42,583 bases of DNA, taken from Chloroflexota bacterium. Lineage in GTDB: Bacteria; Chloroflexota; Limnocylindria; Limnocylindrales; CSP1-4. This document shows positions 11,078 through 19,470 of this stretch, piece after piece. Each line of letters starts with the position of its first letter. Within the stretch, counting starts at the first letter, position 1. The translations under genes and the position numbers were made by a program. Location: NCBI GenBank assembly GCA_003158295.1, contig PMIP01000019.1, forward strand, positions 133-42,715, given 5' to 3'. The notes beneath the pieces were generated by a model. It saw only the letters and a list, made by a program, of their open reading frames with translations, was not told the origin of the DNA and made no database searches.

Positions 11078-11752
11078 GTGCCGGACACCTCTCCAATGCC
11101 GGTTCGCGACACCGCGTGGCCCACGCTCCACGTCTCGCGCCATCCGGCGATCCTCCATAAGCTGCGCATCCTGCGCGACGAGTCCACCGAGCCAAAGAAA
11201 TTCCGCGAAGTGGTCCGCGAGCTCTCGTGGCTGCTTGGTTACGAGGCCCTGGCGGACGTCGAGGTCCGCCCCCGGCCGGTCAACACGCCGCTCGAACGAA
11301 CGGATGCCCACGAGCTTGGTGTCCGCATCGGCCTCGTGCCGATCCTTCGGGCCGGCCTGGGGATGGTCGACGCCATGCTGGAGCTGATGCCCACGGCGGA
11401 GGTCTGGCACCTGGGGCTCTTCCGGGACGAGCGAACGCTTCGACCGGTCGAGTACTACAACAAGCTGCCCGACTCAGCCACCGTGGACCTGTGCTTGATC
11501 CTCGATCCCATGCTGGCCACGGGCGGGTCCGCCACGGCCGCCATCGAGGTCCTCAAGCGCTGGGGCGCCACGCGGATCAAGCTGGTGAACCTGATCGTGG
11601 CTCCGGAAGGACTGGACGCGGTCACCAAGGCCCACCCCGACGTCGAGATCTACTGCGCCGCCGTGGACCGGCAGCTCAACGAGCACGGCTACATCATGCC
11701 GGGCCTGGGCGATGCAGGCGACCGCCAGTTCGGAACCGGTCGCCCCGGGTAG
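11078..11752 (+). CDS. upp: Uracil phosphoribosyltransferase
   Basis: GTG 11078 has GGAGGA seven bases upstream. The 224-residue product has the family features: [16 protein letters not shown] near the N-terminus, [26 protein letters not shown], the PRPP-binding loop [13 protein letters not shown] and the C-terminal uracil-binding segment [16 protein letters not shown]. It makes UMP from uracil and PRPP in pyrimidine salvage. The convergent neighbour is a uracil-type permease, so uptake and phosphoribosylation are encoded side by side though on opposite strands. Length is close to the usual 208-215 with a short N-terminal extension. The assignment is secure. Confidence 0.96.
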   Translation: MPDTSPMPVRDTAWPTLHVSRHPAILHKLRILRDESTEPKKFREVVRELSWLLGYEALADVEVRPRPVNTPLERTDAHELGVRIGLVPILRAGLGMVDAMLELMPTAEVWHLGLFRDERTLRPVEYYNKLPDSATVDLCLILDPMLATGGSATAAIEVLKRWGATRIKLVNLIVAPEGLDAVTKAHPDVEIYCAAVDRQLNEHGYIMPGLGDAGDRQFGTGRPG

Positions 11753-11773
11753 CCGGCCTTTCGCCAAAGAGAA

Positions 11774-11795
11774 CGGGCGGCCTTCCGGCCGCCCG
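11774..11795. terminator. Bidirectional hairpin terminator between upp and the uracil permease
   Basis: CGGGCGGCC and GGCCGCCCG pair over 9 bp around TTCC. It lies 21 bases after the upp stop and 23 bases from the permease stop. CTTCGTATTT follows on the plus strand and GTTCTCTTT on the minus strand, so it could serve both genes. Confidence 0.7.
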
Positions 11796-11818
11796 CTTCG
11801 TATTTGCGAGGGTAAACG

Positions 11819-13192
11819 TCAGGAGATCGGCGCCGGCTCCCCCGCCACTTGCTCCTCTTCCTTGCCTCCACGCCCGAAGGCGTTGAGAACCTGGTACAGG
11901 ATGATCGCGCCGAAGCATGCCGTGCCGATGCCGCCGAGGGAGAAATCGCCCCAGGTGATCGTCAGGTTGCCCGCGCCCATCGTGAGGGCCGCCGCCGCCG
12001 TGATCAGGTTCTTGTTCTGCGAGAAGTCGACTTTGTTCTCGACCCAGATGCGTCCGCCCGTGGCGGCGATCAGGCCGAAGAGGACGATCGCGAGGCCGCC
12101 GAGAACCGGAACCGGGATCGTGTGGATCAGTGCCCCGAACTTGGGGCAGAACCCCATGGCCAGAGCTACGAAGGCAGCGATCAGGAATACGAGGCTTGAG
12201 TAGATCTTGGTGACAGCCATGACGCCGATGTTCTCGGCGTAGGTGGTGACCCCGGGGCCACCACCGGAGCCGGAGATCATGGTCGCGATGCCGTCGCCGA
12301 GGAATGCCCGACCGATGTAGGGATCGAGATCCCGCTTCGTCATGGCGGCCACCGCCTTGACGTGGCCGAGGTTCTCGGCGACCAAAACGATCGCAACGGG
12401 AGCGATGAGTGTGATCGCGTGGCCGTCGAACTGTGGTGCGGTGAAATTGGGCAGACCGATCCAGTTGCTGTGCCAGACCGTGTCGAAGCTGACCTGCACG
12501 GAGGCCGGCACGAGGTTCATGACGTTGCCCAGGACGAAGTAGATGAGGTAGCCGATGACTCCGCCGATGAGGATCGGCAGAGGTCGAATCACGCGAGGGG
12601 CGTAGACGGCGACGCCCGCGACGGCCAGGGCCGTCAGCAGGCCGATGACGACGCCCAGCGTGTCGAGGTCCGGGTTGTTGAACGCGGGCGTGTTGATCTT
12701 GAGATCGCCAATGGCCGTCGTCGCGAGGTTGAGACCGATGACCGCCACGATCGTGCCGGTGACGACAGGCGGCATGATGAACTCGATCCACTTGTAGCCT
12801 ACGGCCATGACGATCAGGCCGATCAACGCATAGATCGCCCCGCAGGCGATGATCCCGCCCAGCGCGACCGGGATGTTGTGCCCCGCGCCGATCGCCTCCG
12901 CGGAGAGGACCACGGCGATGAACGAGAAGCTCGAGCCGAGATAGCTCGGCACCCGGCCGCGGACGCAGATAAAGAAGATGATCGTGCCGATGCCGGAGAA
13001 GAAGATGGCCGTGTTCGGGTCGAAGCCCATGAGGATCGGCGCCAGGACCGTCGCCCCGAACATGGCGAATATGTGCTGCAGACCCAGCGCTATCGATTGT
13101 CCGGCCGGCGGCCGCTCGTCGGGAGCGATGATCCCTTCGCGCTTGACGGTCCACTGGAACATGCCACGGACGTACCCGATGGCAGCAGCCAT
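11819..13192 (-). CDS. uraA: Uracil/xanthine permease (NCS2 family)
   Basis: The start is ATG at 13192 (GGAGGAGG about eight bases upstream); the track's extra 29 residues precede this and look like leader. The 457-residue product has about 14 hydrophobic segments and NCS2 marks: LGLQHIFAMFGATVLAPILMG near the N-terminus, the VPSYLGSSFSFIA segment, APVAIVLVAENLGHVKAV with the substrate-contacting Glu in TM8, and GSGGGPGVTTYAENIGV in TM10. Members are proton-linked importers of uracil or purines. The neighbour upp makes uracil the likely substrate; xanthine remains possible. The C-terminus is acidic (GKEEEQ). No PyrR-type anti-terminator was recognised in its leader. Confidence 0.9.
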   Translation of the reverse strand: MAAAIGYVRGMFQWTVKREGIIAPDERPPAGQSIALGLQHIFAMFGATVLAPILMGFDPNTAIFFSGIGTIIFFICVRGRVPSYLGSSFSFIAVVLSAEAIGAGHNIPVALGGIIACGAIYALIGLIVMAVGYKWIEFIMPPVVTGTIVAVIGLNLATTAIGDLKINTPAFNNPDLDTLGVVIGLLTALAVAGVAVYAPRVIRPLPILIGGVIGYLIYFVLGNVMNLVPASVQVSFDTVWHSNWIGLPNFTAPQFDGHAITLIAPVAIVLVAENLGHVKAVAAMTKRDLDPYIGRAFLGDGIATMISGSGGGPGVTTYAENIGVMAVTKIYSSLVFLIAAFVALAMGFCPKFGALIHTIPVPVLGGLAIVLFGLIAATGGRIWVENKVDFSQNKNLITAAAALTMGAGNLTITWGDFSLGGIGTACFGAIILYQVLNAFGRGGKEEEQVAGEPAPIS

Positions 13193-13470
13193 GAGCGACC
13201 TCCTCCGACGTATGAACTCTTCCCGGGGCAAGACGGACTGGCTCCACGGGCTGCCCGGGTCTGAGGAGTAGCGTGTCAAAGACCGGACCGCTTCGCATGT
13301 CGTTTGTGACTGAGGATGTGCTCCGACTGTGGATAAACTGACCGTTTGGGGTCCGTCGATGGCGTCGGCAGGGCTGCCGGTCTGGCATCGGGACCGGGCG
13401 GGCTGTCAATTGACCGATCGTGGAGTGAGGTAGCACTCGAACCGTCACGGTGGGTTCGCCGCGAAACCGC

Positions 13471-13476
13471 TAGCAT
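13471..13476 (+). promoter_or_regulatory. Putative -10 box suggesting a leaderless ATPase transcript
   Basis: TAGCAT ends seven bases before ATG 13484, so transcription would start at or near the start codon. No ribosome-binding site is seen there. The 291-base divergent gap 13193-13483 otherwise contains TTGACC at 13410-13415 without a well-spaced -10. Confidence 0.35.
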
Positions 13477-13483
13477 CGGCGCG

Positions 13484-16372
13484 ATGGCCTCCCGAGCGAC
13501 TCCGAAACGAAAGCCCACCGCACCCACGGCGGCGGCCAAAGGTGCGGCGGCCTCGAGCGCCCAGCCCACCGCGGCGGCCAAAGGTGCGGCGGCCTCGGGT
13601 GCCCAGCCCACCGCGACGGCCAAAGGTGCGGCGGCCAAAGGTGCGGCGGCCAAAGGTGCGGCGGCCAAGGATTCGACGGCGTCGGGCGCCTCCGGCGCCT
13701 CAACCGCGGTCCCGGCGGCTACGGGCGCCGAGGCCGCTCCGGCGGCCACGGGACTGACCTCGGCCGAGGCCGCGCGCCAACTTCACACCGACGGCCCGAA
13801 TGCCGTCGGGCGCGAGGGCCACCGCGGACCTCTGGCGATCCTCATTTCGCAGTTCACCAGCCCGCTGGTGCTGATCCTCCTTGCGGCCTGCCTCGTGAGC
13901 TTCGTGGTCGGCGATCCGGTGGAGGCCACGATCATCCTCACCATCGTGCTGTTGAGCGCGGCTCTCGGCTTCGTCCAGGAGGCACGATCCGCGGCGGCGG
14001 TGGAGGCGCTCCAGGCCCGGCTCGCGCTCAAGGCTACGGTCGTTCGCGACGGCAAGCAGGAGGAGCTGCCGATCGTCCAGCTCGTCTGCGGCGATCTCAT
14101 CCTCCTTGGGGCCGGCGACATCGTCCCGGCCGACGCCCGCATCCTCGAGTCGAACCACCTCTACATCGACGAGTCGTCGCTCACCGGCGAGTCCGCGGCC
14201 TCGGCCAAGGTCTCGAAGGACGGCAACCTGGATCCCGCCAAGGAGGGCGATCGCGACGGCCTGGCCTTCTTCGGGACGAGCGTCGTCAGCGGCAGCGGCA
14301 AGGCCCTCGTAACCGCGACCGGCGCACGAACGAGCTACGGCGCCATCGCCCGCCGGTTGCTCGAGCGTGCCCCGCGTACCGACTTCCAGGAGGGTGTCCG
14401 CGCCTTCGGGTTCCTGATCACCAAAGTGACGCTCGTACTGGTCGTGGGCGTCTTTGCCATCAACGTGGCGCTCCAGCGTCCGATCCTGGACGCCCTCCTC
14501 TTCTCGGTGGCCCTTGCCGTAGGTCTGACGCCCGAGCTGCTGCCGGCGATCGTGACCCTCAACCTGACCCGCGGTGCCCGTGCTCTGAGCGCTCACGGCG
14601 TGCTGGTCAAGCGGCTGCCGGCGATCCAGAACCTGGGCAGCGTCACGGTCCTCTGCACCGACAAGACCGGCACGCTCACGCAGGGCAAGCTCCAGCTGGT
14701 GAAGGCGGTCGGCATCGACAAGGACGACGCCGGCGAGGCCACGCAATCCCTGACGCTGGCCTACCTCAACAGCCACTTCCAGACCAGCTTCGAAAACCCG
14801 CTCGACACGGCGATATTGGCGAAGGCGCCCAAGCCGAAGGACCTGGCGACCTACACGAAGCTCGCCGAGCTGCCCTACGACTTCAGCCGCCGGCTGCTCA
14901 GCGTCGTCGTCTCGCAGAAGGGCCAGCCGCCGCTGCTGGTCACCAAGGGCGCGCCCGAATCGGTCATGGCCCGCTGCAGCAAGGTTCGGGAGGATCACAC
15001 TGCACGGCCGATCCGGGCCGCGGAGCATGCCAGGCTCAAGAAGCTCGTGGACGGCTCGTCCGCCGATGGCTTCCGGCTGGTCGCGGTCGCATCTCGCACG
15101 CTCGCTCCGGCGGATGTCAAGTCGGCGCAACCGTCGGAGCCGGCTGCCAGTCTGGCCGACGCCGATCGCCTCGAGAAGGATCTCACCTTCGAAGGCGTAA
15201 TCCTCTTCAGCGACCCGCCGAAGCCAGGTGTCGACAAGACGATCGCCGAGCTTGCCCGGCAGGGGATCGCCCTCAAGATCATCACCGGCGACAACGACCT
15301 GGTGGCGCGGCACGTCGCCGAACAGGTCGGCCTGCAGGTGGACGGGGTCCTGACCGGCGACCAGATGCGCAAGATGACCCACCCGGCCCTGGTGGCGCGG
15401 ATCGGGCGAACCACCATCTTCGCCCGCGTGGATCCGGACCAGAAGCTGCAGATCGTGCGCGCCGTGCACGAGTCCGGGCACGTCGTCGGCTACATGGGCG
15501 ACGGCATCAACGACGCCCCGGCCCTGCACGTCGCCGACGTCGGCATCAGCGTCGACAACGCCACTGACGTCGCCCGCTCCGCGGCCGACATCATCCTGCT
15601 GGAGTCGAGCCTGGAGGCGATCAGCCAGGGAGTCGTCGAGGGCCGGCGGACCTTCGCGAATACCCTCAAGTACATCCGCATGGGCACCAGCTCGAACTTC
15701 GGGAACATGCTGAGCATGGCCGGCGCGGCGCTGCTGATCAGGAACTTCCTGCCGATGACGCCGGGCCAGATACTGCTCAACAACCTGATCTATGACGCCT
15801 CGCAGACGGCCATCCCGACCGATCACGTCGATCCGGACGTGGAGGCCGTGCCGGCTCGCTGGGACGTCCATTCGATCGAGCGGTTCATGATCTTGTTCGG
15901 TCCGATCTCATCGATCTTCGACTACGCCACGTTCGGCCTGCTGCTCCTTCTGCTCGGGTCGGGTCCGAACTCGGCCGCGGCGTTCCACACCGGCTGGTTC
16001 GTGGAGTCGCTCTTCACCCAGATCCTGGTGGTCCTGGTGATCCGAACTCGGATGAGCCCGTTCTGGCGGAGCCGGCCCAGCCGCGAGCTGGCCTTGGCCA
16101 TCTTCGCGGCGCTGGTGGTGGCGGTGGTCGTGCCGATCAGCCCGCTCGGGTCGGTGCTGGGCTTCGGAGCTCTTCCGATCGCCTTCTGGTTCCTGCTGGT
16201 GGGGATCGTGGCCGCCTACCTGACCATGGTCGAGATCGCGAAGCGGATCTACGACAACCACGAAGCGGGACGTGCCGCCCAGGCCGCCGCTGCCCCGGCC
16301 GTCCCCGCCCCGGCCGTCGCCGGGCCGGCCGGGACTCCTCCGGCCGTAGCTCGTCGCCGGCCGGCTCGCTAG
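13484..16372 (+). CDS. mgtA: P-type ATPase, Mg2+-importing (P3B) type
   Basis: The start chosen is ATG 13484; the track's TTG 13346 adds 46 unlikely residues. The 962-residue product has the P-type order: N-terminal cation ATPase domain, actuator domain with SSLTGES, a TM4 motif LTPELLPAIV, phosphorylation site DKTGTLT (Asp about 393), nucleotide domain with KGAPES, hinge GDGINDAPAL (about 671) and C-terminal membrane segments. LTPELLP and NNLIYDASQTAIPTDHVD are typical of MgtA/MgtB-type P3B pumps, not Ca2+ or K+ pumps, so magnesium uptake is the best guess. Unusual are the first 85 or so residues, built from AAAKG repeats, and an Ala/Pro-rich C-tail; both are probably disordered and cytoplasmic. 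Confidence 0.88.
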   Translation: MASRATPKRKPTAPTAAAKGAAASSAQPTAAAKGAAASGAQPTATAKGAAAKGAAAKGAAAKDSTASGASGASTAVPAATGAEAAPAATGLTSAEAARQLHTDGPNAVGREGHRGPLAILISQFTSPLVLILLAACLVSFVVGDPVEATIILTIVLLSAALGFVQEARSAAAVEALQARLALKATVVRDGKQEELPIVQLVCGDLILLGAGDIVPADARILESNHLYIDESSLTGESAASAKVSKDGNLDPAKEGDRDGLAFFGTSVVSGSGKALVTATGARTSYGAIARRLLERAPRTDFQEGVRAFGFLITKVTLVLVVGVFAINVALQRPILDALLFSVALAVGLTPELLPAIVTLNLTRGARALSAHGVLVKRLPAIQNLGSVTVLCTDKTGTLTQGKLQLVKAVGIDKDDAGEATQSLTLAYLNSHFQTSFENPLDTAILAKAPKPKDLATYTKLAELPYDFSRRLLSVVVSQKGQPPLLVTKGAPESVMARCSKVREDHTARPIRAAEHARLKKLVDGSSADGFRLVAVASRTLAPADVKSAQPSEPAASLADADRLEKDLTFEGVILFSDPPKPGVDKTIAELARQGIALKIITGDNDLVARHVAEQVGLQVDGVLTGDQMRKMTHPALVARIGRTTIFARVDPDQKLQIVRAVHESGHVVGYMGDGINDAPALHVADVGISVDNATDVARSAADIILLESSLEAISQGVVEGRRTFANTLKYIRMGTSSNFGNMLSMAGAALLIRNFLPMTPGQILLNNLIYDASQTAIPTDHVDPDVEAVPARWDVHSIERFMILFGPISSIFDYATFGLLLLLLGSGPNSAAAFHTGWFVESLFTQILVVLVIRTRMSPFWRSRPSRELALAIFAALVVAVVVPISPLGSVLGFGALPIAFWFLLVGIVAAYLTMVEIAKRIYDNHEAGRAAQAAAAPAVPAPAVAGPAGTPPAVARRRPAR
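13529..13672 (+). repeat. Ala/Lys coding repeats in the ATPase N-terminus
   Basis: A 42-bp unit encoding AAAKGAAAS(S/G)AQPT occurs twice, followed by 15-bp-spaced copies of GCGGCCAAAGGTGCG. The tract is in frame and likely to vary in length between strains. Confidence 0.8.
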
Positions 16373-16437
16373 ATCGCGGCCTCGGGCTCCGAGTCACCGT
16401 CCCGTGCAACAGTGGCGGCGCCAGCCGGGTTAACAGT

Positions 16438-16459
16438 GTGTAGGACGCTACCGCTACAC
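16438..16459 (+). promoter_or_regulatory. Inverted repeat upstream of the ECF sigma gene
   Basis: GTGTAG and CTACAC form a perfect 6-bp inverted repeat with a 10-base spacer, 25 bases before ATG 16485. GGTTAACAGT lies just upstream and has the AAC core often found in ECF -35 elements. It could be an operator or part of an autoregulated promoter. Confidence 0.35.
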
Positions 16460-16484
16460 GAGGCAACTACATGACGGCGACCGC

Positions 16485-16979
16485 ATGGTAGGAGCGGAGG
16501 CCATCCGCGCCGGCGCCGCGTCGCTCGACGAGGCCTTTCGGCTTCACCAACCTCGGTTGGTTCGGCGACTCGCGCTGGTCGTGGGTGATGCGGAGGAGGC
16601 CAAGGACCTCGCACAACGGACATTCGTGCGCGCGGCCGAGCGATGGCCTCTGCCGCCGGACCAGGATGTGGCCAGCTGGCTATCCGTCGTAGGGCTGCGG
16701 CTGGCTCTGAACGAACGCCGGCGGCGGAAGGTCTGGGGCTTCGCCTCCGTCAAGGAGACGGACGCGACGTGGGCGATCCAGGTCGACCCCGACCTCTGGC
16801 ACGCCCTCGCCACCCTGGACCGGCGGACTCGTGCCGCACTCGTTCTGACCGTTCTGGACGGCTACACGCAGGAGGAAGTCGCGGGCGCACTCGGAGTGGC
16901 TCGCGGGACCGTGGCCAGCTGGCTCTCGCGGGCGCGTGACCGGCTGCAGCCGATCCTGGAGGAGAACCCTGATGACTGA
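16485..16979 (+). CDS. ECF-family RNA polymerase sigma factor
   Basis: This 164-residue protein has a sigma-2 region (DEAFRLHQPRLVRRLALVVGDAEEAKDLAQRTFVRAAERW, about 14-54) and a sigma-4 region (LDRRTRAALVLTVLDGYTQEEVAGALGVARGTVASWLSRARDRL, about 108-155) without the sigma-1 and sigma-3 regions, as in SigE-type ECF factors. It would direct polymerase to a small regulon in response to an envelope or other signal. The start has only weak ribosome-site support. The stop overlaps the next start by eight bases, placing it in a two-gene unit with a membrane protein that is the likely anti-sigma partner. Confidence 0.88.
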   Translation: MVGAEAIRAGAASLDEAFRLHQPRLVRRLALVVGDAEEAKDLAQRTFVRAAERWPLPPDQDVASWLSVVGLRLALNERRRRKVWGFASVKETDATWAIQVDPDLWHALATLDRRTRAALVLTVLDGYTQEEVAGALGVARGTVASWLSRARDRLQPILEENPDD

Positions 16980-18378
16980 CAACTACGAATCTCGACTGCG
17001 GGCGCGGCTTGGCGCCCTCGAAGGGGCGGTCCCGGTTTCGAGTGAGGCGATCCGGGCCGGCGAGACGATCCACCGAGGGACGAGAGTTCGATCGGCATTG
17101 CCCGTCGGGTCGCTCGTGGCGGCCGGCCTGGTCGTCATGGTCGTCGTGGGCCTCGTGCCGCGTCTGGCACCCGCGGGTGCGGGCGCGTCCCCGTCTGCCC
17201 TCGGCGCGGTCACGCCCGGCGTTTCTTCGTCGGTCGCCGCGACGAGCACCGCCACGCCGGGCCCGTCGGCGTCAAACGCGGCCGCGAGCCCGTCTGCGTC
17301 ACTCGTACTCGCCAGCCCGATGGCGCCGGTCCGCCCGAGCTCGATCTCGAAGATCGACTGGAAGACGGTGCCAATGCCTGACGGCGTCACCGTGGACACC
17401 ACGACCGGCAATATCACCGCCGCGGCCCAACCCATGGTTGCCGGGTTTGGCGGCAATCTCGTCATGCTTGCGATGGCCGGGGTTTACTCCCTGGACCTGA
17501 CCACTGACAAATGGACCAGGCTGGCCGGTCCGGAAGCGTTCGGCGGATACGTCCCCTTGTCCGGCCTCATCGATGACGGGCGAGGTGGCTTGATGGCGTG
17601 GGGAAGTGAGGGCATATTCGGATCTCGCGACGGTCGCACCTGGCAGAAGACGCTGCCCACCGTACCCAACGTCAACGAGATCGAGTTCTTGACCGTCACG
17701 CCGACTGGATACCTGGCGGTGGGTAACCCACCCGGCCAATCCGCCGTGGCCTTCACGTCCGCCGACGGCACGCTCTGGACCCGCCGGAACCTGCCGGACG
17801 CCACCAACTGGGATGCGTATCAGGCCTTCGTCTGGAATGGCAAGCTCGCAATCGACGCGGTCTGGGCGAACCCGGACGGCCAGCAGTTGATTCCGGGCCA
17901 GGTGCCGGTAATCCCAACCAGGGTCTGGCTGTCGTCTGACGGCACCTCCTGGGAAACCAGGTCGGTGTTGACTGGCTTCTTGCTTCCCCGGTTCGTGTCG
18001 CTGGGCGACGTCACAGTTGCCTACGAGGGCATGCATGACCCCACTATCGACGGCCGCCCTATCCTGGGCCTGAGCAAGAGCCCGGTGAGCTCTACCAACC
18101 TGACGGACTGGCACCGGGTGACCGTGACACCGGCGACCGGCTTCACGTCGGGTGTCGATGACATCGAGCCCCTGGGATCTGAACTCATGGCGGCACAACC
18201 GGACGGATCCGTCCTGACGTCCGCCGACGGCGTGTCCTGGAAGCTCCAGTCGTCGTCCGGCCCGTCTGGGTGGCTGCAGGATGGGCTCCTGAGCCCGGTT
18301 GGGGATTTGCTCGTGGACACCACCGTGAAACTGCCTTCCGGCAAGCCTGCTCTGCTGATCGTGACGCCGGTGGAGTAG
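16972..18378 (+). CDS. Membrane-anchored propeller-like protein, candidate anti-sigma partner
   Basis: ATG 16972 is chosen because it overlaps the sigma stop by eight bases and follows GGAGGAGAACCCTG. The 468-residue product has a short cytoplasmic end (about 1-40, with ESRLRARLGALEGAVPVSS), one membrane segment (SLVAAGLVVMVVVGLVPRL), a Ser/Ala/Pro linker to about 120 and an external domain. That domain carries repeated S-x-D-G-x-x-W motifs (SRDGRTW, SADGTLW, SSDGTSW, SADGVSW), the pattern of sialidase/BNR-like beta-propeller blades. No zinc-type HxxxCxxC anti-sigma motif is present, so if the N-terminus binds the sigma factor it does so by another fold. The external domain may sense a ligand. 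Function is inferred from context. Confidence 0.65.
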   Translation: MTDNYESRLRARLGALEGAVPVSSEAIRAGETIHRGTRVRSALPVGSLVAAGLVVMVVVGLVPRLAPAGAGASPSALGAVTPGVSSSVAATSTATPGPSASNAAASPSASLVLASPMAPVRPSSISKIDWKTVPMPDGVTVDTTTGNITAAAQPMVAGFGGNLVMLAMAGVYSLDLTTDKWTRLAGPEAFGGYVPLSGLIDDGRGGLMAWGSEGIFGSRDGRTWQKTLPTVPNVNEIEFLTVTPTGYLAVGNPPGQSAVAFTSADGTLWTRRNLPDATNWDAYQAFVWNGKLAIDAVWANPDGQQLIPGQVPVIPTRVWLSSDGTSWETRSVLTGFLLPRFVSLGDVTVAYEGMHDPTIDGRPILGLSKSPVSSTNLTDWHRVTVTPATGFTSGVDDIEPLGSELMAAQPDGSVLTSADGVSWKLQSSSGPSGWLQDGLLSPVGDLLVDTTVKLPSGKPALLIVTPVE

Positions 18379-18486
18379 CAGTCCGCGCGAAAGCGTCCAC
18401 CAATTCGCCAAGCGGTGGTCCTTCGGGGCCGCCGCTTGAGTCATGACGACGACTGGGACGAGAGCGGCTCCGCCGCCGAAGTGCTG

Positions 18487-18714
18487 TTACATGTCCCCCT
18501 TTTCGATCGCTCGCACGCGAACCTCGTACTCAGCGGGTGAGATCTCACCGGCAGCCAACCGACGCTTGAGTTCCGCGATGCCGGGATCCTCGGCGGGAGG
18601 GATCGCCCGTCGCAGCGCAAAGACGATCACGCCCACGACGAGCAGAGTTGTCACGAGTATCGAGAGTAACGTCCCGGCGACTATCACCAGCGCCAGATCG
18701 GAACCGGAGTTCAT
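18487..18714 (-). CDS. Small SHOCT-domain membrane protein
   Basis: The start is ATG at 18714; the track's longer frame runs through the tRNA and is not real. The 75-residue product has one membrane helix (LALVIVAGTLLSILVTTLLVVGVIVFAL) and a C-terminal SHOCT motif (DPGIAELKRRLAAGEISPAEYEVRVRAIE), a short domain common at the ends of small bacterial membrane proteins and thought to mediate oligomerisation. It stands alone between the propeller-like gene and the tRNA. Its role is unknown. Confidence 0.75.
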   Translation of the reverse strand: MNSGSDLALVIVAGTLLSILVTTLLVVGVIVFALRRAIPPAEDPGIAELKRRLAAGEISPAEYEVRVRAIEKGDM

Positions 18715-18881
18715 TGCACGCTCCGCTGGTCCAGGTGGCCGGCACGCTGTCATGGTCCGTGCCCCGGCCATTGTGTTCGGACCCCATCTGGAGTCAAGTC
18801 CAAGCCCCTGGCGCCGCAGATCAGCTTCGCACAGCTGCCCCTCAGTTAGAGGGGCTCTCGGAGCGTGAAACTGGGTTTTGG

Positions 18882-18954
18882 AGCGGGAGACGGGATTCGA
18901 ACCCGCGACATTCTGCTTGGGAAGCAGACACTCTGCCAGCTGAGTTACTCCCGC
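18882..18954 (-). tRNA. tRNA-Gly (anticodon CCC)
   Basis: On the minus strand the sequence folds as a full cloverleaf: acceptor GCGGGAG/CTCCCGC with T at position 73, D-stem ACTC/GAGT, anticodon stem TCTGC/GCAGA with loop TTCCCAA, and T-loop TTCGAAT on stem GCGGG/CCCGT. The anticodon CCC reads GGG glycine codons. No CCA is encoded. Confidence 0.96.
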
Positions 18955-18993
18955 TCGGGAGGCCCCGGGCACAGGCCCTGTTGCGCGGCAGAG

Positions 18994-18999
18994 ATTATC
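18994..18999 (-). promoter_or_regulatory. Putative -10 box for tRNA-Gly
   Basis: On the minus strand GATAAT occurs 40 bases before the tRNA, a 5/6 match to TATAAT. It lies in the loop of an imperfect inverted repeat (GGCACAGGCCC...GGGCTCTGTGCC, 18968-19013). No good -35 is visible. Confidence 0.45.
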
Positions 19000-19102
19000 A
19001 CGGGCTCTGTGCCAGGTACACCCATCGCCAGACCGATCGATACCGGGCATCGAACTCGAGCCGCTTGAGGTTGGCGCCGCACGTCGCCGGCTCGGACTGC
19101 GA

Positions 19103-19228
19103 CTAGGTCTCGACGAGTCGGTAGCCGAGGCCGTACACAGTTCCGATGACCGTATCCGGGATGACGACTGCGAGCTTGGCCCGCAGGTTCCGGACCGCGA
19201 CCTGTAGAAGGTGAGTGCGAAACCGCCT
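19103..19228 (-). pseudogene. Fragment of an OmpR-type response regulator DNA-binding domain
   Basis: Read on the minus strand, this stretch encodes about 40 residues ending LQVAVRNLRAKL, then DTVIGTVYGLGYRLVET and a TAG stop. This matches the C-terminal winged helix of OmpR/PhoB regulators (recognition helix, then the wing ending in GYR). No start or receiver domain is found upstream; the sequence beyond 19228 no longer fits. It is too short for the track and looks like a broken remnant. Confidence 0.65.
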
Positions 19229-19348
19229 CGGGTGTGCGCGTCTCATTCAGCCTGCCACGCTACCGGCCCGATTCGGCGTCCGTCGAGAGGCCGGGCGCGC
19301 ACGTCATGGTTGGCGCGCTGATGCTCTGAGATCTTCCGCCGGGCCGCA

Positions 19349-19387
19349 CTTGGGAAGCAGGCACTCTGCCGGCTGAGATGCTCCCGC
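19349..19387 (-). pseudogene. Partial tRNA-Gly copy (5' half only)
   Basis: The plus-strand segment CTTGGGAAGCAGGCACTCTG continues to CTCCCGC and copies the intact tRNA-Gly from its 5' end to the anticodon loop with a few differences. Similarity runs slightly past the 5' end (CTCGG-GAGG-C) and stops in the anticodon loop. It cannot form a tRNA. The intact copy lies about 430 bases to the left, with the response-regulator fragment between. Confidence 0.75.
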
Positions 19388-19470
19388 TCGGAGGCGGCGG
19401 GCCGAGGGCTCGCGGTGCGTTGAAGGGCAAGAACCAGATGCTGGGCCGCCGGAATGGGCCACGAGACGGC

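Noticed and set aside
11694-13448. 584-codon minus-strand ORF in another frame over the permease
   Set aside because: His/Arg-rich out-of-frame translation of the permease gene and part of upp antisense.
13700-15871. 723-codon minus-strand ORF opposite the P-type ATPase
   Set aside because: Antisense shadow; the ATPase motifs are unambiguous on the plus strand.
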